From: Deinococcales bacterium
GTDB taxonomy: Bacteria; Deinococcota; Deinococci; Deinococcales; JAAFIG01
Direction: 5' to 3'
Length of the DNA stretch: 64,000 bases
NCBI GenBank assembly: GCA_013298595.1
Contig: JAAFIG010000013.1
Location: 56,886-120,885 of the forward strand
This document shows positions 17,823 through 24,967 of this stretch, in pieces; the first letter of the stretch is position 1, and each line of letters starts with the position of its first letter. The translations under genes and the position numbers were made by a program. A model generated the notes under the pieces. The model searched no databases. It saw only the letters and a program-made list of their open reading frames with translations, and was not told where the DNA came from.

Positions 17823-18743
17823 TTATACACGCACGCTGACTTCGGCAGCGTAAATGGTTCTCGAGCCGTTATCTGTCTGCACAATTAACGCACCACTAGG
17901 GTCGAGGTCTTGGGCAATTCCGATATAATTTGTGCCGTTTGGCTCGAGGATTTGGATGCTTTGCCCAAGAATGTTGTTTTGTTTTTTCCAGAGTGTTATG
18001 GCATGACTGGGTTGCTCAAGGAATTGTTGGTATTCATATTGAATGGTGCTCAGAATTTTTTGCAATAAGTTACGCCGATGAACAGGAACGTATTCTTCAA
18101 GGGCAGCAGCGCTAAATTCGGGTGGGAAATCTTGGCGGCGAATATTGATACCAATGCCCACTAAGGCAAAACGTGGTACGCCATCCTCGAGTTCAGATTC
18201 TAGTAAAATCCCTGCAAATTTTTGTTTTTTATCATTAAGAATGTCGTTGCTCCATTTGAGTTGTGTGACAATACTTGTTTCGAGTTCAATACTTTTAGCA
18301 ACACATGCGCCAATCAAAAGTGGTAGTAATCCTAGGTTCGAGAGAGCGATATTGGGGCGTAGAAGTATGGTGAAGTACAAGCCGCTGGCAGAAGCACCCT
18401 GCCAAGGTTTACCTCGTCTGCCTCGCCCAGTTGTTTGTTGCTCGGCAAGGAGTACCGTAAATTCGGCTGCTCCTGCTCGAGCTAAATTTCGGATTTCATC
18501 CATGGTACTACCAACTTTTGTTTTATAGATCACGCCTTGTAGCATGGGAATATCTGGTTCAAGGCGGTATCCGTTACGGCTGGCTTCAAGTGGGTATCCC
18601 TCGAGACGCAAGGCTTGAATCGCTTTCCAGATGGCGGGTCTGGTGACACCAAGTTGTGCGCCTAAGTCTTCGCCAGATGCCCAGATGCCCAAGTTTTGTT
18701 GTAAATGCCCAAGGATTTGTTTGGTTAATGAAATCTCGGACAT
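17823..18743 (-). CDS. birA: Biotin-protein ligase and biotin operon repressor
   Basis: A 306-residue class II BirA. The N-terminal winged HTH (SGEDLGAQLGVTRPAIWKAI) precedes a catalytic domain with the biotinyl-AMP loop GRGRRGKPW, then KWSNDIL and a C-terminal SH3-like cap. It biotinylates carboxyl-carrier protein and, by its HTH, should repress biotin genes, likely bioY just downstream. I see no full BirA operator; only a GTAAACCAA half-site-like stretch next to the start codon. Confidence 0.95.
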   Translation of the reverse strand: MSEISLTKQILGHLQQNLGIWASGEDLGAQLGVTRPAIWKAIQALRLEGYPLEASRNGYRLEPDIPMLQGVIYKTKVGSTMDEIRNLARAGAAEFTVLLAEQQTTGRGRRGKPWQGASASGLYFTILLRPNIALSNLGLLPLLIGACVAKSIELETSIVTQLKWSNDILNDKKQKFAGILLESELEDGVPRFALVGIGINIRRQDFPPEFSAAALEEYVPVHRRNLLQKILSTIQYEYQQFLEQPSHAITLWKKQNNILGQSIQILEPNGTNYIGIAQDLDPSGALIVQTDNGSRTIYAAEVSVRV

Positions 18744-18750
18744 TTGGTTT

Positions 18751-18780
18751 ACGGTATCGTGATTGAAAGCAGAAAGTCAA
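18751..18780 (-). promoter_or_regulatory. Leaderless promoter of birA-bioY
   Basis: TTGACT at 18775-18780, 18-base spacer, TACCGT at 18751-18756, seven bases to the ATG. The short GTAAACC overlap with the -10 could be half of a BirA site. Confidence 0.65.
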
Positions 18781-18819
18781 GCTTGTTATTTAGTCTAAAG
18801 CTGCCTATAGCAAATTTAT

Positions 18820-19728
18820 TTATGGTGACTCGAGAAAATCTGATTTTTGTGCACTGAGTACAATAATGCGAAAACCTTTGCCCACCAAAACAACACATTC
18901 TGCCTGTAATTCGGGAACATAAGCAGTAGAAATCGTAAAAGCTTCTCTGCCACCTACACCATTAATAAAAGCAAGTGTCGCTGTGGCATTTGGTAGAATA
19001 ATCAGATTTTCGCTTGGATTGACTGGCATGGGTGCTGCCGAGGTTTTACCATTGTACCAATCCGTTAAAATAATTTCTTGCATAGTCAATTTAAGGTTAG
19101 CTTCAGCGGCTCTGATGGCAATATGAAAAACAAATTGTCCATGGGTTCTTTTTGAAATAGCAATAACTGCGTCTTGTCCTGTTAAAGCAGGATGTTCTGC
19201 TGCCACAATGAAACCTTGCTCGAGATAAATTTTTGCACTGTCTAATTCCAAACAACCAGTAGATTTGATTGTGGCAAGTAATTGTAGCACTGCGCTTACA
19301 CCACCAATTTCATCTAAGCGACCCTGATGAATACTGAGTGGTTTTTTATTTTGCAGTGCCATATCTGTTTGTACATAACCAAGAAATGTAGCAACAAATA
19401 AGATGCTTTCAAGTTTGGTATTACTTTTTTTCCCTTGGGCTAAAATACCAAGTTTTGTGTTTTCAATGACTAGAACTTCGTAAAATACCCGATCTGCTTG
19501 TAATTCTTCGAGCATCGAATTGGTTTGTTCGGCGAATAATTGCCAAATCGAATGACCAACCATAAAGCCCAAGTTTTTATTTTGTGCTTTTAGCCCGAGG
19601 TCTTCTGCCCAAAGTACCATGCCATTTTGATCGGTTTGCACAACCGCGATTGGCAATGTGTGAATCGCATTGCGGACACGGGTTTCGATTTGGAACGCAT
19701 GGCGGAACTCTCTGCTAGAAGAACTCAT
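18820..19728 (-). CDS. PAS-like plus DUF4388 (PATAN-type) protein
   Basis: 302 residues. Residues about 18-90 look like a PAS sensor (LPIAVVQTDQNGMVLWAEDLG, GHSIWQLF). About 125-215 is a DUF4388 domain (GRLDEIGGVSAVLQLLATIKSTGCLEL, GFIVAAEHP). The last 80 residues are a beta-rich module. DUF4388 proteins act in surface motility and signalling in myxobacteria and occur widely in Deinococcus. GAGGT precedes the ATG. A stretch of about 660 bases in and beyond this gene lacks CTCGAG. A second DUF4388 gene is at 40389. Confidence 0.8.
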   Translation of the reverse strand: MSSSSREFRHAFQIETRVRNAIHTLPIAVVQTDQNGMVLWAEDLGLKAQNKNLGFMVGHSIWQLFAEQTNSMLEELQADRVFYEVLVIENTKLGILAQGKKSNTKLESILFVATFLGYVQTDMALQNKKPLSIHQGRLDEIGGVSAVLQLLATIKSTGCLELDSAKIYLEQGFIVAAEHPALTGQDAVIAISKRTHGQFVFHIAIRAAEANLKLTMQEIILTDWYNGKTSAAPMPVNPSENLIILPNATATLAFINGVGGREAFTISTAYVPELQAECVVLVGKGFRIIVLSAQKSDFLESP

Positions 19729-19910
19729 ATTACGACCTCATATTGTGTCATTGCTTGAATTGCAACCACCTCCCGTGGCTTTTGTTTACTAACCAATAGG
19801 TAGTCTACTTACTCAAGTGTAACCTAACTACCATTGTTTAAATCTAGGTGATAGCTTACAAACCAGTACCTGCGTCAGAGCAGGCTATCGCTCGAGAACA
19901 AAGTATTTTG
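19729..19910. other. Intergenic region upstream of the PAS-DUF4388 gene
   Basis: 182 bases between two minus-strand genes. It holds a short inverted repeat (GGTAGT near 19797 and ACTACC near 19829). No open frame or clear promoter was found. Confidence 0.4.
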
Positions 19911-20312
19911 TTATAGAAGTGTTATTTGCCTACCAGATTCAAGGATTTCGATTTGTAAATGCTTTGCTTCAGGAATATCCTCGAGTAAATCTTTGCCCCA
20001 TTCGATAACAATAACTTGGGCGGTTTCGAGATATTCGGCTAAACCCATCTGCCAAAGTTTTTTGGCTGTCTCGAGCCGATACGCATCTATGTGAATCAGT
20101 CTGCCCTGAGGGGTTGGGTACTCATGGATATATGTGTATGTCGGACTCGAGACTGCTACACTGGCTTTTAAACCTCGAGCTAAGCCTTTGACAAAAGTGG
20201 TTTTCCCAGCGCCCATTGCGCCAGTTAAAATCAGTACAGCTCCAAACTCGAGGGTGGTTGCAAACTGTTCTGCGTAACCTTCTAAAGCTGTGGCAGTCTC
20301 GAGGGTTGTCAT
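19911..20312 (-). CDS. tsaE: tRNA threonylcarbamoyladenosine synthesis ATPase TsaE
   Basis: 133 residues, the normal size of TsaE (YjeE). The Walker A loop is TGAMGAGKTTF and the later HIDAYRLE and VIEWGKDL segments are typical. It is the ATPase of the TsaB-TsaD-TsaE complex that makes t6A at A37 of ANN-decoding tRNAs. The partners are not in the window; interestingly an ANN-decoding tRNA-Ile gene lies 1 kb away. It is divergent from the aldolase gene with 30 bases between start codons. Confidence 0.95.
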   Translation of the reverse strand: MTTLETATALEGYAEQFATTLEFGAVLILTGAMGAGKTTFVKGLARGLKASVAVSSPTYTYIHEYPTPQGRLIHIDAYRLETAKKLWQMGLAEYLETAQVIVIEWGKDLLEDIPEAKHLQIEILESGRQITLL

Positions 20313-20318
20313 GGCAAA

Positions 20319-20336
20319 AAGTTATCATGCTAAGCT
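20319..20336. promoter_or_regulatory. Back-to-back leaderless -10 boxes (tsaE and aldolase)
   Basis: TAACTT (minus strand, 20319-20324) is six bases before the tsaE ATG. TAAGCT (plus strand, 20331-20336) is six bases before the aldolase ATG. Only 30 bases separate the two start codons, so there is no room for long leaders. Confidence 0.5.
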
Positions 20337-20342
20337 GGGTTT

Positions 20343-21224
20343 ATGTTCAAAGGATTATTCCCGCCAGTGCCAACTCCGTTTAAGAAAGATGGTTCTTTGG
20401 ATTTACCTGCGCTGCAAAGTCTGATTGCGTGGCTTGAACCGTATGTGGACGGATTTTTAATGCTTGGTAGCAATGGCGAAGTGGCGTACTTAGATGACGC
20501 TGAACGCCACCAAGTTTTAGCGGCGGCTCGAGAAGTTATTCCTACCGATAAAATTATGATTGCAGGAGCTGGTGGTGAAGCCACAGTCCATGTGATTGAA
20601 CGTTGCCGCGATGCTTCGGAAGCTGGAGCAGATGCAGTTTTAGTGATTGCGCCTTATTACAACCGTGGCAGTATGACTCCTAATGTTTTAGAAACCCATT
20701 TTATGATGGTGGCAAATTCAAGTCCTTTGCCAGTCTATGTGTATAACATCCCACAAGTTTCAGGTATTGCCCATAGTCCAGCTTGGTTCTCGAGAATTGG
20801 AATGCACCCCAATGTGGCTGGGGTTAAAGATTCGAGTGGCGATATCATGAATTTTACCGAAATTGCTCGAGTCACACCCAATGGGTTTAACCTATTAACG
20901 GGCAATGCTCCGACACTATTACCTGCGTTGTCGGTTGGTGCTCATGGTGCAATTTTGGCAGCGGGGAATATTATGCCACAAGTTTTCCAGACCATCATGC
21001 GTCATTTTGCCACTGGTAACCTCGAGCAAGCCTTGGATTTACAACGGCTGGCTAATCCGATGTCTTACGCAGTGACTCGAGATTATGGTGTGCCTGGCTT
21101 AAAAGCAGCCTTACGAATCATGGGAGTCAGTGCTGGGTATCCTCGAGCACCGTTACTAGATGTGGATGCAGATACCAATATTGTCATTGAAAAACTGGTG
21201 CAAAGTATTCCAAATTTAGAATAA
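20343..21224 (+). CDS. DapA/NAL-family aldolase, 4-hydroxy-2-oxoglutarate aldolase-like
   Basis: A 293-residue TIM barrel of the dihydrodipicolinate synthase family. Schiff-base lysine is in GVKDSSGD and the tyrosine in YVYNIPQVSG. The substrate loop reads GSNGEVAYL rather than the GTTGE of true DapA. GSNGE is typical of 4-hydroxy-2-oxoglutarate aldolases, which cleave a proline-derived intermediate to pyruvate and glyoxylate. That reaction is inferred from the motif. No dap genes are adjacent. Confidence 0.85.
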   Translation: MFKGLFPPVPTPFKKDGSLDLPALQSLIAWLEPYVDGFLMLGSNGEVAYLDDAERHQVLAAAREVIPTDKIMIAGAGGEATVHVIERCRDASEAGADAVLVIAPYYNRGSMTPNVLETHFMMVANSSPLPVYVYNIPQVSGIAHSPAWFSRIGMHPNVAGVKDSSGDIMNFTEIARVTPNGFNLLTGNAPTLLPALSVGAHGAILAAGNIMPQVFQTIMRHFATGNLEQALDLQRLANPMSYAVTRDYGVPGLKAALRIMGVSAGYPRAPLLDVDADTNIVIEKLVQSIPNLE

Positions 21225-21235
21225 CGCTAAAAAAG

Positions 21236-21263
21236 AAGCCCCTCGAGATTCTCAAGGGGCTTT
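21236..21263. terminator. Bidirectional terminator between aldolase and tRNA genes
   Basis: Stem AAGCCCCT / AGGGGCTT extended by GAG/CTC across one mismatch, with a CTCGAG in one arm. On the minus strand it is followed by CTTTTTT, a good terminator for the tRNA. On the plus strand the T run is only three bases. Confidence 0.8.
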
Positions 21264-21267
21264 GGCG

Positions 21268-21344
21268 TGGTGGGCGATCGCGGACTCGAACCGCGGACCT
21301 CCCCGTTATCAGCGGGGTGCTCTAACCAGCTGAGCTAACCGCCC
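21268..21344 (-). tRNA. tRNA-Ile (GAU anticodon)
   Basis: 77 bases including an encoded CCA. The 5' acceptor strand GGGCGGT pairs with ATCGCCC (one G-U). The D arm holds AGCTCAG and TGGTTAGAGC. The anticodon stem CCCCG/CGGGG closes loop CTGATAA with anticodon GAT (plus-strand 21308-21310). The T arm is CGCGG-TTCGAGT-CCGCG. It stands alone, not in an rRNA operon, with its own promoter and terminator. Confidence 0.96.
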
Positions 21345-21379
21345 ACGCCGTGCATGGCTTCGTTGCCACGCGAGGGCAG

Positions 21380-21408
21380 ACTTTAACATGAGGGGCGCGG
21401 CTCGTCAA
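21380..21408 (-). promoter_or_regulatory. Promoter of tRNA-Ile
   Basis: TTGACG at 21403-21408, exactly 17 bases, TAAAGT at 21380-21385. About 35 bases lie between the -10 and the mature 5' end. The best consensus-type promoter in the window. Confidence 0.75.
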
Positions 21409-21462
21409 GCACCTTTATAAAACTTGACCAAAAGCAGATGTGTTACTGCGTCAGAGAATAGC

Positions 21463-21648
21463 TTATTGATTAGCTGCAAGTACCCGAACTTCGCCTAGAA
21501 AGGCTTGTAATTCGTGTAATTCGAGTTTCTTTTCGCTGTGCAGTATGACACTTCCATCGGGTAGTGTTTGCTCGAGTAAAATATGGACTTGTTGGTTACG
21601 ATGCGTCACAAGTAAACGATAACCATTGCTGATTTCGATTTTATTCAT
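21463..21648 (-). CDS. Small hypothetical protein (61 aa)
   Basis: 61 residues, hydrophilic, probably two or three beta strands and a C-terminal helix (LELHELQAFLGEVRVLAAN). No family is recognised. It carries a CTCGAG-encoded Leu-Glu like genuine genes here. No clear ribosome site or -10 box precedes the ATG. It lies between the tRNA promoter and the flavoprotein gene. Confidence 0.5.
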   Translation of the reverse strand: MNKIEISNGYRLLVTHRNQQVHILLEQTLPDGSVILHSEKKLELHELQAFLGEVRVLAANQ

Positions 21649-21873
21649 GGTAGCTCACCGCGAGGCAGAAAAAAGGGTGATACTGTTGCCAAAATCTTTG
21701 GACAACGCTGATTACCTGTTTTCGCGGCTGCCTCGGGATGGGATTTCCGCGATCAGCGCAACTGAAAGTATTGTAAGCGGTTACGGTGATTTTACGAACC
21801 AGCCAAAGAACAGCTTTTAACCAATCCTTTGGATAGGGGAGAAGTGTTACGGGGAATGCAAAATAATCAAACC
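21649..21873. other. Gene-free stretch with a strong potential RNA fold
   Basis: 225 bases without a convincing gene. The core at 21706-21758 can fold: CGCTGAT (21706-21712) pairs with ATCAGCG (21752-21758), and CGCGG (21723-21727) with CCGCG (21747-21751), the two stems being contiguous on the 3' side. It could be a small RNA, a leader for the 61-residue gene, or the 3' region of the flavoprotein mRNA. A 64-residue open frame on the plus strand here is not supported. Confidence 0.35.
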
Positions 21874-22833
21874 TTAAATACCCAGTTTCCTAGGAGATTT
21901 CTTTTGCAGATATTGGTCAATCATGACAGCTGCGATATTGCCACTACCTGCTGCAATACTGACTTGCTGGGTTTGTGGTTGCACATCACCTGCTGCCCAG
22001 ACACCCTCGAGCCAATCACCATCAACTGCGCCAAGTAATTTGGTTTGACCACGCCAACCCGTTTTAATATGTCCACGTTCGCTTAACTCCAGAGCAAGTT
22101 GCTGAGCTAATTGGTTACGTGGAAACTTCGGACTGGACACATAATACCCATCAGCGGTGACCCGAGCACCATCTTCTAGAATCAAAGCTGTGATAATGCC
22201 TCTCGAGCCTTCAATAGCGGCAATTTGTCCATGAATCACCTCGAGTTTATGGGCAACTCGTTTTTCTTCCCATTCGGGTTTAAAATCCTGACCAGCAGTT
22301 AACAATAAGCGAATACTAGCAGCAAACTCGAGCAATGGTAGTGCTTCTGCGATGGCACTGTTCGCGCCACCAACACCAATCACAACAATATGTTTACCAA
22401 GTAGCTCGGGGCTTTCGCAGTCGGGGCAATAATAGGTATTGCCTTTGGCAGCATAAGGTAAAAAAGGCTGGTAAGAACCAGCCACCAATGGATGATAACG
22501 AGCAACACCAGTGGCAAGTAAAACCGTTTTTGCTTGAAAAATAGTGCTACTTTCGAGTTGAATAGTAAAATCTCCAGCTGCTCCACTGATTTGTTGGACA
22601 TTGCCACGCTCGAGCCGTGCGCCTGCTTTGATGGCTTCTTGTTCCATGTGTTTAATAATGTCTACGCCACGTTTATGGACAAAACCAGGTACGTTATAGA
22701 GTGGTGTCAGAGTAAATGGTAATGGACCAGTTCGCCGATCTATGACCAATACCGAACGTTGATGGAAAGCAAGATGTAATGCAGCACTCAAACCTGCAGG
22801 TCCTGCACCAATAATAATTGTGTCGTATTTCAT
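21874..22833 (-). CDS. Thioredoxin-reductase-like FAD/NAD(P) oxidoreductase
   Basis: 319 residues. FAD-binding GAGPAGLSAALHLA at the N-terminus, a second dinucleotide fold (VVIGVGGANSAIAEALPLL) and the C-terminal GVWAAGDVQPQTQQVSIAAGSG. The CxxC of true thioredoxin reductase is replaced: the middle domain has only TYYCPDCESPEL, a CPDC that sits at a different place from the usual CATCDG. It may be a ferredoxin- or disulfide-linked reductase. TACGAT lies six bases before the ATG. Confidence 0.87.
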   Translation of the reverse strand: MKYDTIIIGAGPAGLSAALHLAFHQRSVLVIDRRTGPLPFTLTPLYNVPGFVHKRGVDIIKHMEQEAIKAGARLERGNVQQISGAAGDFTIQLESSTIFQAKTVLLATGVARYHPLVAGSYQPFLPYAAKGNTYYCPDCESPELLGKHIVVIGVGGANSAIAEALPLLEFAASIRLLLTAGQDFKPEWEEKRVAHKLEVIHGQIAAIEGSRGIITALILEDGARVTADGYYVSSPKFPRNQLAQQLALELSERGHIKTGWRGQTKLLGAVDGDWLEGVWAAGDVQPQTQQVSIAAGSGNIAAVMIDQYLQKKSPRKLGI

Positions 22834-22839
22834 AAAATT

Positions 22840-22845
22840 ATCGTA
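22840..22845 (-). promoter_or_regulatory. Leaderless -10 box before the flavoprotein gene
   Basis: TACGAT, six bases before the ATG at 22833; a weak -35 TTTGTT lies 17 bases further upstream. Confidence 0.5.
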
Positions 22846-23076
22846 ACCGGTCTCTCAAATGAAACAAACAACAAATAGCCATAAAAGTCTCCTGCGGTGC
22901 CAGTCTTTTGGTAAGATTTTGCGTTACCTAGACGAAAGAATTGCTTGACTTTAACGTGGCGGAAGATAGCATACTCATTTCTATACCGATGAATTGGAGT
23001 CATCATAATATGATTAGACAAGTTGGAGCAAACTTTCAAGTAATTCGCATTCCGAGCAAAAGATTTGGCGGCAATT

Positions 23077-23415
23077 GTGAAGCGTGAACGAATCTCAATT
23101 GGAAGATTCTCGAAAGTGACTGGTTTGTCTGTGCGAGCCTTACGTTTATATGACGAAGTTGGTTTGCTCAAACCAGCACAAATCGAAAGTCATAATAAAT
23201 ATCGGTACTACGAACAAAAACAAATCGCTATTGCCCAAAGAATCAAAATGTTCCGCGAATGTGAATTATCACTCGAGGATATTCGCAATATTCTTGAACA
23301 ACCTAAAAATAGTAGAACCATTTTCGAGCAGCACTTGGTTCGTTTACATCAACGACTCGAGCAGCATAAAACAATGATTGGTCAACTCGAGCAATTGATC
23401 ACCGAAACCCGTTAA
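23077..23415 (+). CDS. MerR-family transcriptional regulator
   Basis: About 112 residues: a MerR winged HTH (SIGRFSKVTGLSVRALRLYDEVGLLKP) and a dimerisation coiled coil (QHLVRLHQRLEQHKTMIGQLEQLI). No cysteine metal site, and no separate effector domain. The GTG at 23077 gives the family-like start VKRERISIG; a TTG at 23065 is also in frame. TTGACT-16-TAGCAT lies about 90 bases upstream, with an alternative CATACT at 19 bases, the spacing MerR proteins act on. The GNAT gene nine bases downstream is its likely target or partner. Confidence 0.88.
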   Translation: MKRERISIGRFSKVTGLSVRALRLYDEVGLLKPAQIESHNKYRYYEQKQIAIAQRIKMFRECELSLEDIRNILEQPKNSRTIFEQHLVRLHQRLEQHKTMIGQLEQLITETR

Positions 23416-23424
23416 ACTGCTGTT

Positions 23425-24024
23425 GTGCTGCAAATCCGAAATTATCAAACAACAGATTGGGAAACTCTGTACAGAATTTGTTTAGAGACAGGTGATAGTG
23501 GCGCTGATGCCACCCATTTGTACACCGACCCTAAGTTGCTTGGACATTTTTACGCTGCACCATATGCTTCCCTCGAGCCTGAACTGGTTTTTGTGCTCGA
23601 GGATGGTAGTGGTGTTTGTGGCTATATTCTTGGTACAACCGATTCACAAGGGTTTGCTCGGAAAATGGAACAAGATTGGTTACCCGCTTTGCGCTTAGCC
23701 TATCCATTACCTCCAGAAACGAATACCAGCCGAGATGCTGCGATGATTCGTATTATTCACAAAGGATACTCGGTCAGCGACACAATTGCGCTCGAGTACC
23801 CAGCCCATTTGCACATTGATATTTTAGCTCGAGCACAGCAAAAAGGGCAGGGGAAATTGCTGATGCAAACTTTTTTTAGAGCATTACAAACCAGAGGTGT
23901 GCCAGGTGTGCATCTTGGTGTCGGCAGTCGAAACCTTAATGGTATTGCTTTCTACGAGCGAATTGGTTTTACACGGCTCGAGGAACACCCTTGGGGTATC
24001 ACATTTGGTATGAAACTTGTATGA
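23425..24024 (+). CDS. GNAT N-acetyltransferase
   Basis: 199 residues starting at GTG. The CoA loop is QQKGQGKLLMQTFF and the C-terminal AFYERIGFTRLEEHPWG is typical. The length and the N-terminal ETGDSG(A/D)DAT segment resemble bacterial GNATs related to O-GlcNAcase-associated acetyltransferases. The acceptor is unknown. It is nine bases after the merR gene and overlaps the next start by four bases. Confidence 0.88.
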   Translation: MLQIRNYQTTDWETLYRICLETGDSGADATHLYTDPKLLGHFYAAPYASLEPELVFVLEDGSGVCGYILGTTDSQGFARKMEQDWLPALRLAYPLPPETNTSRDAAMIRIIHKGYSVSDTIALEYPAHLHIDILARAQQKGQGKLLMQTFFRALQTRGVPGVHLGVGSRNLNGIAFYERIGFTRLEEHPWGITFGMKLV

Positions 24025-24458
24025 CCATGCAGCCTACAGCCCACGCTGTGTTTGTTTACGGCACACTCAAACGCAAGCAAATCAATCATGTATTGCTGCA
24101 AGGCATTGGCATTACCCGTATTCGTTTTGCTGTTTTGTATGGCGTACAATTATTTGATATCACCCACCCAATGCGTCCATACCCGTACCCTGCCATGCTA
24201 CGAGGACAAGGCAAACTTCTCGGTGAACTGGTCGAACTTGAGCTTGGACAACACCCAGACGATGGTTTACTAGTCTTAGACCACCTCGAGTTAGAAGGCT
24301 TAGAATACACACGCAAACGTTGTTGGGTACGCGTTCAAGGGCAATTCCAACGGGCTTGGGTTTATCTGTACGCCTCGAGAAAATACTTGCAACGGATGGG
24401 TGGTAAGCGCCGATCAGAGGTAACGTGGTTGCCTCGTAAGCAGCCAACCGTAGCCTAA
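24021..24458 (+). CDS. Gamma-glutamylcyclotransferase-like (AIG2/GGCT) protein
   Basis: About 145 residues. The substrate loop VYGTLKRKQINH (YGTLxxG-type) is at the N-terminus and the fold continues through LFDITHPMRPYPYPAML and LLVLDHLELEG. The family makes 5-oxoproline from gamma-glutamyl amines. The catalytic Glu is probably in DHLELEGLEY. ATG at 24021 overlaps the GNAT stop (ATGA); ATG at 24027 is an alternative. Confidence 0.85.
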   Translation: MTMQPTAHAVFVYGTLKRKQINHVLLQGIGITRIRFAVLYGVQLFDITHPMRPYPYPAMLRGQGKLLGELVELELGQHPDDGLLVLDHLELEGLEYTRKRCWVRVQGQFQRAWVYLYASRKYLQRMGGKRRSEVTWLPRKQPTVA

Positions 24459-24512
24459 GGAAATGGTTTTTTTTAAAAAATTGTGTAATATGATGTGAAA
24501 CAGGGGGTCAAA

Positions 24513-24926
24513 ATGAAAAAAGTATTGGGAATAGGATTAGCTGCATTGGCATTCGTAGGTTGCGCTCCAGCCAGTAATCTCTCGAGTTATGGTCTGGAAT
24601 TTGCACCAGCCAGCCCACTCGGAGCACAAGTCACAGGGACAGGTTCGTATGTCAGTGTGGCAGATGGTAAAAGCCGAGTCAAACTCGAGTTGCGTGGTTT
24701 ACCAGCCAACGCCGTACTTGGTTCGGCATTAATGGTTGGTTCTTGCACCAACCAAGGGCATATCGCGGCAGCTATGCCAGATATTCGCAGTGATGCAAAT
24801 GGCAATGCCACACTGGAGACAACGGTTCGTAATGGTTTATTACCAGTGCAAGCTTATGTCAATGTGTACCAGAAAACCCAAGCTGATGGGTACGGAACAG
24901 CTTTAGCTTGCGCTAATATTAAGTAG
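24513..24926 (+). CDS. Lipoprotein of unknown function
   Basis: 137 residues. The signal MKKVLGIGLAALAFVGC ends in a lipobox-like FVGC, so the mature protein is anchored through Cys17. The remainder is predicted beta-rich with GSYVSVADGKSRVKLELRGLP and two more cysteines (GSCTNQGHI, ALACANIK). This resembles CHRD- or SOD-like secreted domains only loosely. An AGGGGG site precedes the ATG; TATGAT at 24489-24494 is a plausible -10. Confidence 0.8.
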   Translation: MKKVLGIGLAALAFVGCAPASNLSSYGLEFAPASPLGAQVTGTGSYVSVADGKSRVKLELRGLPANAVLGSALMVGSCTNQGHIAAAMPDIRSDANGNATLETTVRNGLLPVQAYVNVYQKTQADGYGTALACANIK

Positions 24927-24933
24927 ATTTTTC

Positions 24934-24967
24934 AATAAACTCGAGCCAAGCTTGGCTCGAGTTTATT
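24934..24967. terminator. Perfect-palindrome bidirectional terminator with two CTCGAG sites
   Basis: A 34-base perfect palindrome centred on AAG/CTT (arm AATAAACTCGAGCCAAG) lies between the lipoprotein gene and murJ. It is followed on the plus strand by TATTTTTG. The murJ stop codon is inside the stem. Confidence 0.85.

Noticed and set aside
18744..18819. A full BirA operator upstream of birA
   Set aside because: Only one GTAAACCAA half is visible; no matching GGTTTAC-type half at the expected spacing.
21706..21758. A known riboswitch, SRP RNA or 6S RNA
   Set aside because: None of the invariant motifs of those classes could be found on either strand.
22830..23171. A minus-strand frame of 113 codons upstream of the flavoprotein gene
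   Set aside because: It overlaps the start of the MerR gene and both promoters, has no recognisable domain and no CTCGAG.
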